The notes under the pieces: model-generated
The model's database searches: none
The model's input: only the letters and a program-made list of their open reading frames with translations
What the model was told of the DNA's origin: nothing
Translations under genes and position numbers: made by a program
Shown here: positions 1 through 9,200 of the stretch, piece by piece
Position numbering within the stretch: the stretch's first letter is position 1
Layout: each line of letters begins with the position of its first letter
From: Chara braunii
Lineage: Eukaryota > Streptophyta > Charophyceae > Charales > Characeae
Assembly: GCA_003427395.1 (NCBI GenBank)
Contig: BFEA01000047.1
Location: forward strand, 3,100,627 to 3,124,505
DNA length: 23,879 bases
Direction: 5' to 3'

Positions 1-3000
1 TTTTTTTTTTTTAAACACCCTCACCAGTGTTAGTGGTGCTGATAAGAGCAGATACCACTAACACCTGGGGAGATACTCCATCTATTGGTGGGGAGCATCA
101 CCTGCTGGAAAATGGGTCCAGCGACCCATATACCGACTAAAATTGGAAACATATCAACAAAACAGTTGTGGGAGATTCCGACCAACATTGATTACATTGG
201 GAGCCAGGGGATTAACTGAGCAGGCTACCCTCTTAACCTTGAACCCAATCCTAATTTTCACAAATCTCTGGAAAAAAACATCCATCATTCATACCTCAAA
301 CTATCGACCTGTCCTTTTTCATTCTATCCATTCTATCTTTGGCCCCTAGGCCCCCCATACCATTCCATTTCAACCAGCGCTAAGGGAGGGGGTGCAAAAA
401 ATTCCGCGAAGTCTAAGAGGGGCCGAAGCGGGATAGAGGGGTCAATTTGGGTCCAATCCTGAAAGCGTATGTGGTAGTCCCTTCCCCTTCCTCTACATCT
501 TCCCCCCCCTTTCTCCCCACCCTTCCATATTACCTTAGCAATCCAACCCCCCTGTCCCTCGCCCAACCAGTCTTTACAAAACCTCTCGATGAGTTGATTG
601 ATTTATTGTTTAGAGTGTAGGTATGTAATTTTCTCGTTGAATCTTTCCCATCAGATGGAAATGTTCTCCTGTATTTGTTCCTTTATTGAGTTGATGAATT
701 TAGTTCCATCCCGGCGCACCCCTTCCATTTCGAGTGTGCATCGTCTCCACCAGAAGGCCCAGATAACCACCATGCGCCCTATTTTATACATATTTTCTTC
801 AAAAGGGGTGGCTTGGTCTGGAACCCACGCCTCACAAAGGCGCACTCTCTAGTCTCATGGCCAAGGTTGTGAGGTGACCAATTGTCTCCATATGTGGGCC
901 CACCACCTCCACAACCATATTGTTGCCGTGCACTGCAAGAACATATGCTCTATTGTCTCGGGCCATTTCCGAGTCGGGAAGGAGGTTGTGCATAACTTGC
1001 ACCATGAGAGTGCCACACCCTCTTAATTCAGGCTATCTATCAAACAGTCATTGGTCGGTAGGGACCTATGCTCTATTTGCCATTGGAATAAGTCAAATTT
1101 CGCCGGCATGGCCCTGCCCGCTTTAAACCACGTAACCGGCCGCAACATATATCTCCCCACATTTAGATGCTTCATCTAGCGTGCCTCTACCACGTCTTTC
1201 AGATTTGCTCTCGGTGGCAACATTTGATAGGTTGTCTTGACGGAGAGAGATTGCAGTCGTCGCAACCCAGATCTTCCCCTCCCATGCTTTTGAGTTCCTA
1301 TCCACTCATTGGGGTCAAAAGGTAGCTCTTGGATTGGTTTATTCGGCTTGTATGCACGACATTGATTATTTTCTTTAAGGACACAGATACAGTATAACCC
1401 CGACCTCAGGTACCATGCTGTTTCTTCTGGATGCACCTGCTCCAGACCGTTATCAGTTGTTATTCTGAACCGGTTGGCAACCATCTCCTGTTCCTCCCCT
1501 ATGTCGGCCTGAAGAGTATACACTACGTTCCCAACCACCCCCTCTATACCCAAAAAACCCACCCAGTCCCCCTCCATCACCACTGGTCCTTTCCTCAAGA
1601 TCCGAACCCAATAAAGAGGGATGGCAAATATAATGGTTTCCAACGCCTCTCCCACTTTGTGGCAATACCTCATTTTTTTCCTCAGTTGGGTCTCTGACAG
1701 CCAATCCTTGGATTTCTGGTCCCAAATGTCTTTGAGTCGAAGCACACCATTCTTGACCCAACCCTTCCAAGGATTTTCACCACTATGGAAAACCGTACTT
1801 TGGGGGCCTGTTACCCATCGATTTCCAAATAATGGTTGTTGGGCCACTTCTTCCCATCGCTTGGGTATGCCTTTATCAGGTAGGGGCAACTTACGCCAAG
1901 TCCTTAGTAACGTGGCCCATAGAGGGTCCTTTTTCAAGTCTTGTCTGACCGCCTGTCTGTCTGACCCTCCCTCCACATTGGGTCGGGACAATTTTTGGGG
2001 TATAGTCCAATACCTATTCTCAAGCCACGTCTTCGGTTCTACCTCAGAAGGCGCAGGTGGCGATAGTCTGGCAATCTGCTGCAGTGCCAACGGTTGTCAT
2101 GACGTTTGTGTGGGGAAGTGCTGCCTTTTAATCCACTGAAGGGCAAGGGTCATCACTTGAGTGCTTGGGTTAATTATCCCTACCCCCCCCTCTGGTTTTT
2201 GGTTGCATGACCGTTTGCCATACCACTTTACTGATAGCCATAGGGCATTCATGATTCCCTCTTCATAAAAAGGCTCTCTGGAGGGATGTTTTCGCAGGTG
2301 TACTGAGGGCCCAAAATGCTGTTTTATACCATAGGGCCACCAAAATTACATTGTTGATCACCGGAGACTGCCCCATTAGAGATGTTTTTCGGTCTTTCCA
2401 CTGGGTCAGTTTCCCCAAGACTGGTTGTATGAGTCATTCATCATTCAGAGGTGGTTTCCCTTCTGCTGTCATCTAGACCCCCAAAATTCTAATCGGGGCA
2501 TCAGTGGGCATCCATCTAATGTTGGGGCCATCTGGTGGCCTCCCTCCCTGGTAGTGTATCCACCACCCTTGTGCCTTATTACCGCAATTAACATTCATAT
2601 CAGAGAGGGAGCAAAATTTGAAGCAGTCCATCAACTTTTGGATTTCCAACATGTTTCTGTGGGACGCATCTATCATTATGGTAAAATCGTCTGCAAAGAG
2701 TGAACAGACAGGGACGACTTCCTTTGAAATGGAGGAGAACCTTATCTTTTGAAGGTCTTTGTGGACCCTTAGGTTTGTTGTGAGGGTCTCCCTAATAATA
2801 ACGAAGAGGAAGGGGGCAATAGGATATCGTTGCCTCACAGATCGTTCTAGATGTATAGCAGGGGTCATTCTACCATTTACTTGAACAGTCGATGTAGCAT
2901 TTTGATGTAAGATTTCGACCCACCTTTTAAAGGTTGGGCCAAAGTTCATCCTTTCGAGGCAATTATCTAGAAACATTCAGTCGACATGGTCGTATGCCTT

Positions 3001-3691
3001 TTCAAAGTCTACAAAGATGATGGCAGCATTGTGTTTAAACTGTCTTGATAATTTAATGAGCTCATTAAACAACAAAATATTATCCTGAATTTTCCTCCCT
3101 CTAATGAAGCCCGTCTACGTTGATAATGTCCCCCATCACCCCTCCCAGGCTGTTTGCCATAGCCTTTGCCACCAATTTATAAACCACAGTTAAGAGGGTG
3201 ATCGGCCTATAGTTTCTCATGTTCATACGATCTCCTTTCTTATAAAGCAGGGTCAAGACTCCTTGTCCCACAAACTCTCTCATTTGATTCGTGCTCCATA
3301 CATCGTGATAATAATCCATCAGGTAATACGCTGAGATACTGCACATAGTCTCCCAAAACTCCTTAGGAAGTCCATCGATTCTCAGGGTTTTTTCATTTTT
3401 CATTCGCATGAGCGCCGACCACACCTCTTCCTTAGATAAAAACATATCCAGAGTTTTATTTTGCCTTTCCGAGAGGTGTTTCTGCAATGAAATCAAAAAC
3501 TCGTTTATTTCCGACATCCTCTGTACACATGGTTTATCCTTGCATTTTGACGTAAAGAGGTCTTGAAACAATTCTCTTGCTATCCTAACGCACTGGGCCG
3601 TGGACATGACCACCGACTCCCGGGGTTGTGACGGGTCATGTAGTGCTTCTATGGTAGTTCTGCCCATCATTCTATTGCATACATGAAACCA
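1..3691 (-). mobile_element. 5'-truncated, decayed L1-type LINE retrotransposon
   Basis: The minus strand carries, in the correct order, a reverse transcriptase, a thumb region, a long C-terminal region and a zinc finger of non-LTR retrotransposon type. The T12 at positions 1-12 reads as a poly(A) tail on the minus strand, which fits a LINE 3' end, though the true end could lie left of the window. The endonuclease domain expected upstream of the reverse transcriptase is missing. Homology stops at about 3691, next to an A-tract on the plus strand, which fits 5' truncation during insertion. Positions 13-330 would be the 3' untranslated region. No target-site duplication could be assigned because the left flank lies outside the window. 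Assignment to an L1-like clade is inference from domain content; another poly(A) non-LTR clade is possible. Confidence 0.85.
331..3691 (-). pseudogene. LINE ORF2 remnant: reverse transcriptase plus C-terminal zinc finger
   Basis: Read from the right edge, the protein begins with a FHVCNRM stretch that usually precedes the RT palm, then the RT finger motif DGLPKEFW, then TLLYKKGDR and NYRPITLL at about 3270-3180. Motif A, FVDFEKAYDHVD, lies at about 3025-2980. Motif B reads RQRYPIAP where RQGxPxxP is usual, so the glycine is lost. The catalytic motif C, FADD, is intact at about 2690. The thumb has QWKDRKTSLMG near 2400. A 304-codon open stretch runs 2090-1176. The zinc finger CKLC...EHMFLQC lies at about 1000-930, followed by WAFWWRRC near 760. 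Breaks include a frameshift near 3110, TGA at 2977-2979 where Trp is expected after motif A, further stops near 2470, 2430 and 2265, a one-base expansion of a G8 run (2183-2190), and stops at about 2097, 1175 and 1030. The element cannot encode an active protein. Confidence 0.87.
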
Positions 3692-3840
3692 TCAAATGAG
3701 AAGGAAAAAAAAAAAAAAAAAATAGCAACGCAAAAACATAACTCCATCATTCGAAAAGAGATACACGAACGATTGAACATGCATGAGGGTGAAGTTCGAA
3801 CCTTCTTTGTTTCATCATTTTTTTAATTTTAGAAATATTT
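3692..3840. other. A-tract and unassigned flank of the LINE
   Basis: A run of about 19 A residues lies near 3704-3722, immediately beyond the truncated LINE end. It is followed by about 115 bases with no recognisable gene. The A-tract could be the tail of a different plus-strand retroelement or a simple homopolymer. Confidence 0.4.
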
Positions 3841-3916
3841 ATTGATTGACTGATTGATCGAGTCGGAGTCGTCCTTCACCGTGGAGCGCAATCGGTCCAT
3901 CAATCAACCAATCAAT
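3841..3916. repeat. 18-bp-arm imperfect hairpin made of ATTG-type repeats
   Basis: The left arm ATTGATTGACTGATTGAT (3841-3858) pairs with ATCAATCAACCAATCAAT (3899-3916) at 16 of 18 positions, around a 40-base loop. More degenerate TTGA repeats follow at about 3977-4018, so the arms probably arose from a tetranucleotide microsatellite. Confidence 0.75.
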
Positions 3917-4030
3917 TAATTAATAAATTAATAAAAAACCAACCTCTTGTTCGTTTTGTTCAACTTTTTTAAATATTTTGATTGATGGTTTGATTTATTG
4001 ATTGATAAATTGATTGTATAATGTGTTGTT

Positions 4031-4061
4031 GGGGGGGGGGGGCTGCCGCCCCCCAAGGCAA

Positions 4062-4133
<72 letters not shown>

Positions 4134-4210
4134 ATACACATACACACAGATACACATAAACACGTACAAACACTCACAAACACACACACTCTCACACACA
4201 CACACACACA
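4031..4210. repeat. G12 run followed by a (CA)n microsatellite
   Basis: Twelve G residues (4031-4042) are followed by a C-rich stretch that can pair with them (C6 at 4049-4054). An almost uninterrupted (CA)n tract then runs to about 4130 and decays into imperfect CA/CATA repeats up to 4210. Open frames here translate only to Cys-Val or His-Thr strings and are not genes. Confidence 0.95.
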
Positions 4211-4436
4211 TGGTGGTCGTTTGTGGTGATACATCCATGAAAAGTTGAAACCAGGGGAAAAAAAAAGAAGCCATAAAAAAAAAAAAACGCAATGATAACT
4301 CTGGACATCCATAAGAGACATATGAATTGTTGCACTCGCATATGAGCCTTTACGCCTTTGGATTTCCATCATATTTTTGTCATGAAGTCCAAAGAATGTC
4401 ATAACAACGCTACACAACATCCAACAACTCCCATGT

Positions 4437-4438
<2 letters not shown>
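4211..4438. other. Unassigned DNA with A-tracts resembling the dispersed repeat family
   Basis: Two A-tracts (near 4257 and 4276) and a segment reading GGACATCCATAAGAGACAT resemble the A-tract dispersed family seen at 5526-6036 and 11926-12118. The match is short and degenerate. No gene is visible. Confidence 0.35.

Positions 4439-4486
<48 letters not shown>
4439..4486. repeat. (TC)n microsatellite
   Basis: About 24 uninterrupted TC dinucleotide units. Reverse-strand open frames through it encode only Arg-Glu strings. Confidence 0.97.
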
Positions 4487-4488
<2 letters not shown>

Positions 4489-5200
4489 TCATTTTTCTTC
4501 CACATCCGTCGCCTGTGTCTTGGTGAGAAGCAAATGCGCAACCATTGATTTTTCAGTGGTACACAACATTCATAGACATGTATGTTGATGACAAAATATT
4601 ACATCACCACTTCCTAACATGAAAGTCGTCCTCCTGTTGCCAAGTCTGCACAGGACCATGCAGATACCCCCTTCCCTCCAACAGTGGGTCAAATTGACAT
4701 TGGTAGACAAGGGAGTCGTCCATATGCTCTGTGAACTCCTCCATCGTGGCAGAGAGAAGAGGTATCTGACATCATCACGATAGTTGTCATCACATTTGTT
4801 CGGTATAACAGGGTGGCATTTGGTGGTGAAGAGAAGGACATGAGCCAGGCGACCAGCAATATCGACGCCTATCCCTGTTGTTATATTCATCGACTGCACG
4901 TCGTAGTATTTAACTGGTGACCTGCCACCTCCTCGCAGAAAGCCATGTCACAGTTTTATGCCCTGTCGCGCAGCCTGTGCAAGTGCGTGACATCCACATG
5001 GCTCTTGGGCACTGTCTCCGAGACGACAATGACAGTGGTCATATCTCCCTCTGCCTTTGCCGCACCTTGTCGTCATCCTGGACTACGATGTTGTTGTCGC
5101 ACGTGCTTCATGCACAACAACTTACGTCTCCTTCGCCCTCTGAAGTGCTTCCCACCTCTTCGATACACTACTGATCACCCCCCTCTCTCTCTCATCCACT

Positions 5201-5206
<6 letters not shown>
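4487..5206. other. Unassigned unique-looking sequence
   Basis: Mixed-composition DNA with several short open frames on both strands, the longest about 110 to 160 codons. None shows a recognisable motif, and one reaches its length only by running into the CT repeat. I see no supported gene. Confidence 0.5.

Positions 5207-5261
<55 letters not shown>
5207..5261. repeat. (CT)n microsatellite
   Basis: About 27 CT units directly following a CT-rich lead-in with CACCCACT interruptions. Confidence 0.97.
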
Positions 5262-5263
<2 letters not shown>

Positions 5264-5525
5264 CCGACGTCAAGTTCACCTCCTTCTCTGCAATAGTCTC
5301 CCCGGATACCTCCACTATCCGCATGCTACAGTCTTCCCTCGAACAAAACGCATGTATGTACTTTCAACTTTCCCTGAAAATTTTGATTTCTCGAAGTCGT
5401 CCCTTGTATTCCAAATAGTACGTACGTATGCTCTCTTCCAATAGTACGCACGTTTATTCTATTCAAACAGACGGGTGGTCTAAATAGAATACACGCTTGT
5501 CTCCCTCCAGTGTCACACTCGTGTG

Positions 5526-5672
5526 TTTTGTTCGGAGGAAGACTGTAGCGTTATAGTGCCGTAATGAAAACGCCAACATAATACTTTTGCATGCGTCAAA
5601 ATCTAATTCCCCTACCCTCAATGGTCCTAGATATGCCCATACAAACAATCAAACGGACAAAGGAAAAAACGG
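5526..5672 (+). repeat. Dispersed repeat family, copy 1
   Basis: This ~147-base segment starts at TTTTGTTCGG and contains ATAATACTTTTGCATGCGT. It recurs as a diverged direct copy at 5803-5950, with conserved blocks GAAGACT, AATGAAAACG and AATTCCCCT. A related inverted copy lies at 11926-12118. Confidence 0.85.
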
Positions 5673-5678
5673 ACGTGT

Positions 5679-5799
5679 GTGCCTCTATTCATAAATAACA
5701 CATGTGCCTCTATTCATAAACGCTCATGTCTCTATTCATAAATAAAACGCGTGCCTCTATTCATAAATGTTTCAGCCTCTATTCATAAATAACGTACGT
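5679..5799. repeat. 24-25 bp minisatellite, five copies
   Basis: Five head-to-tail units share the core CCTCTATTCATAAA with variable 8-12 base spacers. The array sits exactly between the two direct copies of the dispersed repeat, so it may be part of that element. Confidence 0.9.
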
Positions 5800-5802
5800 G
5801 CA

Positions 5803-6036
5803 TTTTGTTCAGGGGAAGACTATAGCATTGCAGTGCCGAATGAAAACGCTGACATAATACTTTTGCATGCGTAAGAATGCAATTCCCCTCCCCTCAATAA
5901 TCCTATATACGTTCATGCAAACAATTGAACGAACTAAAGGGGGAAAAAAAAGATAACGGTGGTTATCCATGAGACATTGCACTTGCATCGAATGAACGAA
6001 AGGGGGAAAAAAAAACTGACACTGGTCATCCATGGT
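5803..6036 (+). repeat. Dispersed repeat family, copy 2, with tandem A-tract subunits
   Basis: The first ~147 bases repeat copy 1. The segment then continues with two ~55-60 base subunits, each built as CATCCATG..GACATTGCA..CGAATGAACGAAAGGGG followed by A8-A9. The same subunit design recurs on the opposite strand at 11880-12040 and forms the outer ends of the inner inverted repeat at 11228-11921, so this is a genuine repeat family in this genome. Confidence 0.85.
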
Positions 6037-6043
6037 GTCGGGG

Positions 6044-6067
6044 CAAATACCCTGACAAGGGTATTTG
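6044..6067. repeat. Perfect 10-bp inverted repeat with 4-base loop
   Basis: CAAATACCCT and AGGGTATTTG flank GACA. An alternative stem uses TGTCGGGG with CCCTGACA. The TGTCGGGG...TGACA layout resembles a transposable-element terminus, but no partner end was found. Confidence 0.7.
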
Positions 6068-6082
6068 TTGGGGGGTTTTAAC

Positions 6083-6107
6083 GTCGGACGCTGTCCGACT
6101 TTTTTTC
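6083..6107 (+). other. 7-bp hairpin followed by a T8 run
   Basis: GTCGGAC-GCT-GTCCGAC is immediately followed by eight T residues. In a bacterium this would look like an intrinsic terminator. In this eukaryotic setting the T-run could at most stop RNA polymerase III, and no upstream small RNA gene is evident. Confidence 0.6.
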
Positions 6108-6626
6108 GCTTAATTGAAGAACTTGATGAGACCGATGTTTGTCAAAAATTTATTCAGACCAACCCTACAACTGAGAGACCTAAAAACCTGACGTCGTTGA
6201 CATATGACGTCATTGACGTTCGATCGAAATAGCGGGAGTCAGCGGTACGACTTGTCGTCCGCGGTTTCCGACAAGGCCGCAGTGGTGCGCGGTCATGGAA
6301 AGACTAGAGTTACACCTAGTCTACCTAAAGTAATGTCGCGCGGCTGCTAAGTAGACTGAAAAGAGTGGCGTGCCGGGTATAGAGTCGCGACGCAGGGGGA
6401 ATAGGAAGAAGGGTCTTATTTCCCGGGCCGCGTGGGTTGACATCGAGCTGTAGGGTTGATAGGTCGATGACGAGACCACGTGGCCAACCAAGCATGTAAA
6501 GCCACAAGCAGGCGAGGTCTGCAGGGCCGCGGGTAGGATGAACCTGCAAGGCCATAGACAGGCAGAGCCTGCAAGGACGTGGCATGGGGGAGAACTGGCT
6601 TGGCGAGCTCTTCATATAGAAGAGTT
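6108..6626. other. Unassigned sequence with a TGACGT cluster
   Basis: No gene is recognised. Three TGACGT-type motifs lie within about 35 bases near 6191-6222, including the palindrome TGACGTCA, the kind of site bound by bZIP factors. No gene lies nearby to assign them to. The rest is GC-richer than the flanks, with short open frames lacking motifs. Confidence 0.4.
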
Positions 6627-6800
6627 GCTCCTATCACTGTCGTGATAGGAGCTGGCCCAGTAGGTTACCGCACATGACTCTTACCCGGCAGATACCGGGA
6701 TCGCACCTGATATGTCGGCCTACTGGGCAAAGCTCCTTTTGGAGTTGCCCGCCGTAACACTGCCTGCACGATCGATTCTGGTCGTCCGATCGCAGAGATC
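6627..6800. repeat. Cluster of consecutive short hairpins
   Basis: GCTCCTATCAC-TGTC-GTGATAGGAGC (about 6627-6652) is a perfect 11-bp hairpin. Next, GCCCAGTAGG (about 6655) pairs with CCTACTGGGC (about 6719), enclosing CCCGG/CCGGG. A CTCC-TTTT-GGAG stem follows near 6731, then several GATCG-containing stems to about 6800. The serial, non-overlapping arrangement would suit a structured RNA or a compact hairpin-rich repeat. Its identity is unknown. Confidence 0.6.
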
Positions 6801-7557
6801 GCGCGGCCCAGATCGAGTGCGCCGATTTCATGGCCCCTGCGTAAGGATGATACGCATATGCAAGGAAATGAGCGATAGCGAACTTCAAAAATCAAACAAC
6901 ATCATACACATGTGACCAAATAGTCGTGACCTCGAACCAATAGCAGAATTGCATCACAAGTTTCACCAACTAAGAGCACAACAAAAACGCATAATTGACA
7001 ATGTTGGAATAGTCTCATCATCATCAACACAGAACCAATGTCGATATCCTATCTAGTGCTCGGCGCCCAGACTACAGATGGCAGATCCTATCTAGCCTAC
7101 ACTACGATGCCACCGATGACAACAACAGCTCCCTGAAGTACGAGTAGATCTCAGACAATACCGCACGCTACCAGCACCAGGCATGACATTGTCTCTCGTA
7201 TCACTCACAACCTCGTTCCCCAACACACAGATGACACATGCACCCAAGGACCACCCTGCGCCTCACCCAGCATACAATAGCGCATCTCGGCTATGCCTGC
7301 CTGCTCCCTCCAACTCGCCCGTAAGCGCGTGAGCGCTAGCCAGAGTTAGCGCAACAACGCTTGCGCAACATGCAGCCATCACCCGAATGCCAAATGAGGA
7401 GGCAGACCCTTTGCTATATGGAAGTGGCCTGCCTGCCGCATGTGCTTGGCTATGCTGGGCCTTTCCCAAGAAGTTCCCGGTAGGCCCCGGGTGGCTGAGG
7501 CCCAGTTCAAACGAATCAGGCTGATATGCAAGCACAAGCAGGAAGGGGGAGTTGAAA

Positions 7558-7560
<3 letters not shown>
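6801..7560. other. Unassigned sequence
   Basis: No gene is recognised. A GCGCTA/TTAGCGC stem-like pair occurs near 7335-7355 among GCGC-rich motifs. Short open frames carry no motif. Confidence 0.4.

Positions 7561-7600
<40 letters not shown>
7561..7600. repeat. (GA)n microsatellite
   Basis: About 19 GA units, followed by a degenerate GGGAGAGAGGAGG purine stretch. Confidence 0.95.
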
Positions 7601-7670
7601 AATGAGAGGATGGGAGAGAGGAGGACCTGCTCCTCCCGAACTGCCAGTTGCCTCCCCGTTGTCAGGGGGG

Positions 7671-7722
7671 GGAAGAAGGAAAAAAGAAAGAAAAAAAGAA
7701 AAGAAAAAGAAAACGAAATACG
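7671..7722. repeat. A-rich GAAA-type purine tract
   Basis: A run of GAAA/GAAAAA units on the plus strand, all purine for about 45 bases. Confidence 0.85.
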
Positions 7723-7943
7723 GGATTAGACTTTTTTGAAGATCTGTATTTTTCAGTTTTGCGCCAATATTTTTTTGGTGGTATAAAACACTTTGTTTGG
7801 CCTTGAACTTTTTTTCTGAAGGTAGTCAGACACCTAGGCCATGCGCATGAATTGTTTTAGATGTTTTTATTTAGCGAATAGTTTTCTAAAATTCATAAAA
7901 GTCGGGGTACTTTTTGCACCCCGCTGTGAGCCTGTCGGGATTT

Positions 7944-7967
7944 AAACTCGTGAATTTTCACGAGTTT
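7944..7967. repeat. Perfect 11-bp inverted repeat, 2-base spacer
   Basis: AAACTCGTGAA-TT-TTCACGAGTTT. It lies next to another stem, CGGGGT...ACCCCG, at about 7902-7923. Confidence 0.85.
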
Positions 7968-8112
7968 ATTCCATACCTCTCCCAATTTGACAACTGCCAT
8001 CCCCGTTTTCAGGGGAGGGCAAGGGAGAAAAGAGGAAAAGTAGAGAGAGGAGAGAAAGGAACAGTCGCGGCCGCGAACGTGGTCGTGGCCGTGCACCAAG
8101 TTCAAGTGGTAT

Positions 8113-8136
8113 TGGCCTGAATGCAGTCATTCAGGC
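8113..8136. repeat. Perfect 10-bp inverted repeat, 4-base loop
   Basis: GGCCTGAATG-CAGT-CATTCAGGCC. Function unknown. Confidence 0.85.
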
Positions 8137-8662
8137 CAGAGCTGTGAACTGGAGGGTCAGTGAGGGGAACTTGACTGGGAACAACCATTTTCCCGCTGAA
8201 CCTGCATTCAGTGTAGGGATGAGTGCAGGGAAAAGGGAGAAAAAGAGGGGGTTCGTTGAGTACAACTGCCACCATAAGTGTGTAGCTGAGGTAAGACAGT
8301 CTCAGTCAACGGCCCCAGGCAAGTGACGAATTTTGCCTGGGGGCAGCTGAGGCTGCTGCTGCCCTCCTCGGCCACTACAAAAAGGCAGTTGTCCCCCAAC
8401 TGCCCCACACTTGCCTCCAGTTGCGAGTGTGCGACAACACACTTGCCTCATCGCTGGAATGCTGGAGAGGAGGCAGGAGTGTTGTCGGCGGAGATGGAGG
8501 ACTGCGGAGGAGCGCGACGAAGGAGGAGACAGCCATAGCCTTGGCTGGAGCGCTCTGCTCCACCTTGGCAGGCAAGTCTCTAGAGGGACTCTGCGGCAGC
8601 GTGGAGAGGAGCGGCAGCGGAGCGACGGGGAGCACAACAAATGGTGGAGGTGTGCCGACCGA

Positions 8663-8711
8663 TATTTTCGGCAACCATAACCCACTTTTGTGGGGTTATG
8701 CTGCCGAAATA
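8663..8711. repeat. ~20-bp hairpin upstream of the minisatellite
   Basis: TATTTTCGGCA plus CCATAACCC pairs with GGGGTTATG plus CTGCCGAAATA, with a one-base bulge and a short T-rich loop. It precedes two ~50-base units (about 8735-8825) with the core GTTTTCACGGCACG that lead into the minisatellite. Confidence 0.8.
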
Positions 8712-8842
8712 CCACGGCGTTGGTGCGACGCCTTTATTTTGAGTGGTGATGCTGTCGTTTTCACGGCACGTCGACGACACTTTGTTTTGAAGAGTGACGC
8801 TGCCGTTTTCACGGCACGGTAGTACAACGTGGTGGAGCACTG

Positions 8843-9200
8843 TCGTCGTTTTGCGGTGGTATGGCACGGCGAAGCGCCACTGTCTTTTGCGGTGGTACGG
8901 CACGGCGAAGCGCCGCCGTTTTTTACGGTGGTACGGCACGGCGAAGTGCTGCCGTTTTTTTTTACGGTGGTACGACACAACGAAGCGCCGCCGTCTTTTT
9001 GCTGTGGTACGACACGGCGAAGCTGCCGTGTTTTTTACAGTGGTACGACACGACGAAGCGCCGCCGTCTTTTGCGGTGGTACGACACGGCGAAGCGCTGC
9101 CGTCTTTTTTTACGGTGGTACGACACGGTGAAGCGCTGCCGTTTTTTTTTTTTTTTTACGGTGGTACGACACGACGAAGCGCTGCTGTGTTTTTTTACGA
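8843..9200 (+). repeat. GC-rich minisatellite, about nine to ten units of 34-46 bp
   Basis: Each unit reads approximately CGGTGGTACG(G/A)CACGGCGAAGCG, then CCGCCGT and a T-run of 4-15 bases. Within each unit GGCG-AAG-CGCC can form a small stem, and CCGT-T(n)-ACGG a second across the unit junction. Stops are absent from the core, so all three plus frames stay open and give overlapping proteins with RWYGTAKRR- or GGTARRSAAVF-type repeats. Because T-run length changes the frame between units, no single repeated peptide is maintained. I therefore treat this as a DNA repeat, not a gene. Confidence 0.9.

Larger units (their letters stand above)
7723..8662. other. Unassigned region with hairpins and a CCAAT/TATA-like pair
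   Basis: CCAAT near 7763 and TATAAAA near 7782 are spaced roughly like promoter elements, but no convincing coding region follows. The segment holds two strong hairpins listed separately. A CCCCGTT(G/T)TCAGGGG motif occurs twice (near 7650 and 8000) in similar purine-rich context. Many overlapping open frames of 70-137 codons exist at 8300-8720 on both strands, a by-product of high GC content; none shows a domain. Confidence 0.35.

Noticed and set aside
3790-3805. tRNA B-box-like GTTCGAACC
   Set aside because: No acceptor stem, A-box or anticodon arm could be placed around it.
3928-4492. Several 67-165 codon frames rich in Cys-Val, His-Thr or Arg-Glu
   Set aside because: They are translations of the CA and TC microsatellites; no codon bias, start context or domain.
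6040-6062. LTR start (TGTCGGGGCAAAT...)
   Set aside because: No second copy, primer-binding site, polypurine tract or gag-pol sequence was found in the window.
6083-6107. Bacterial-type intrinsic terminator
   Set aside because: The hairpin plus T8 fits the shape, but the window is eukaryotic and nothing upstream is a transcription unit.
8302-8978. Overlapping frames on both strands, up to 137 codons
   Set aside because: High GC content makes stops rare; frames overlap in nearly every register with no motif, and part is the minisatellite.
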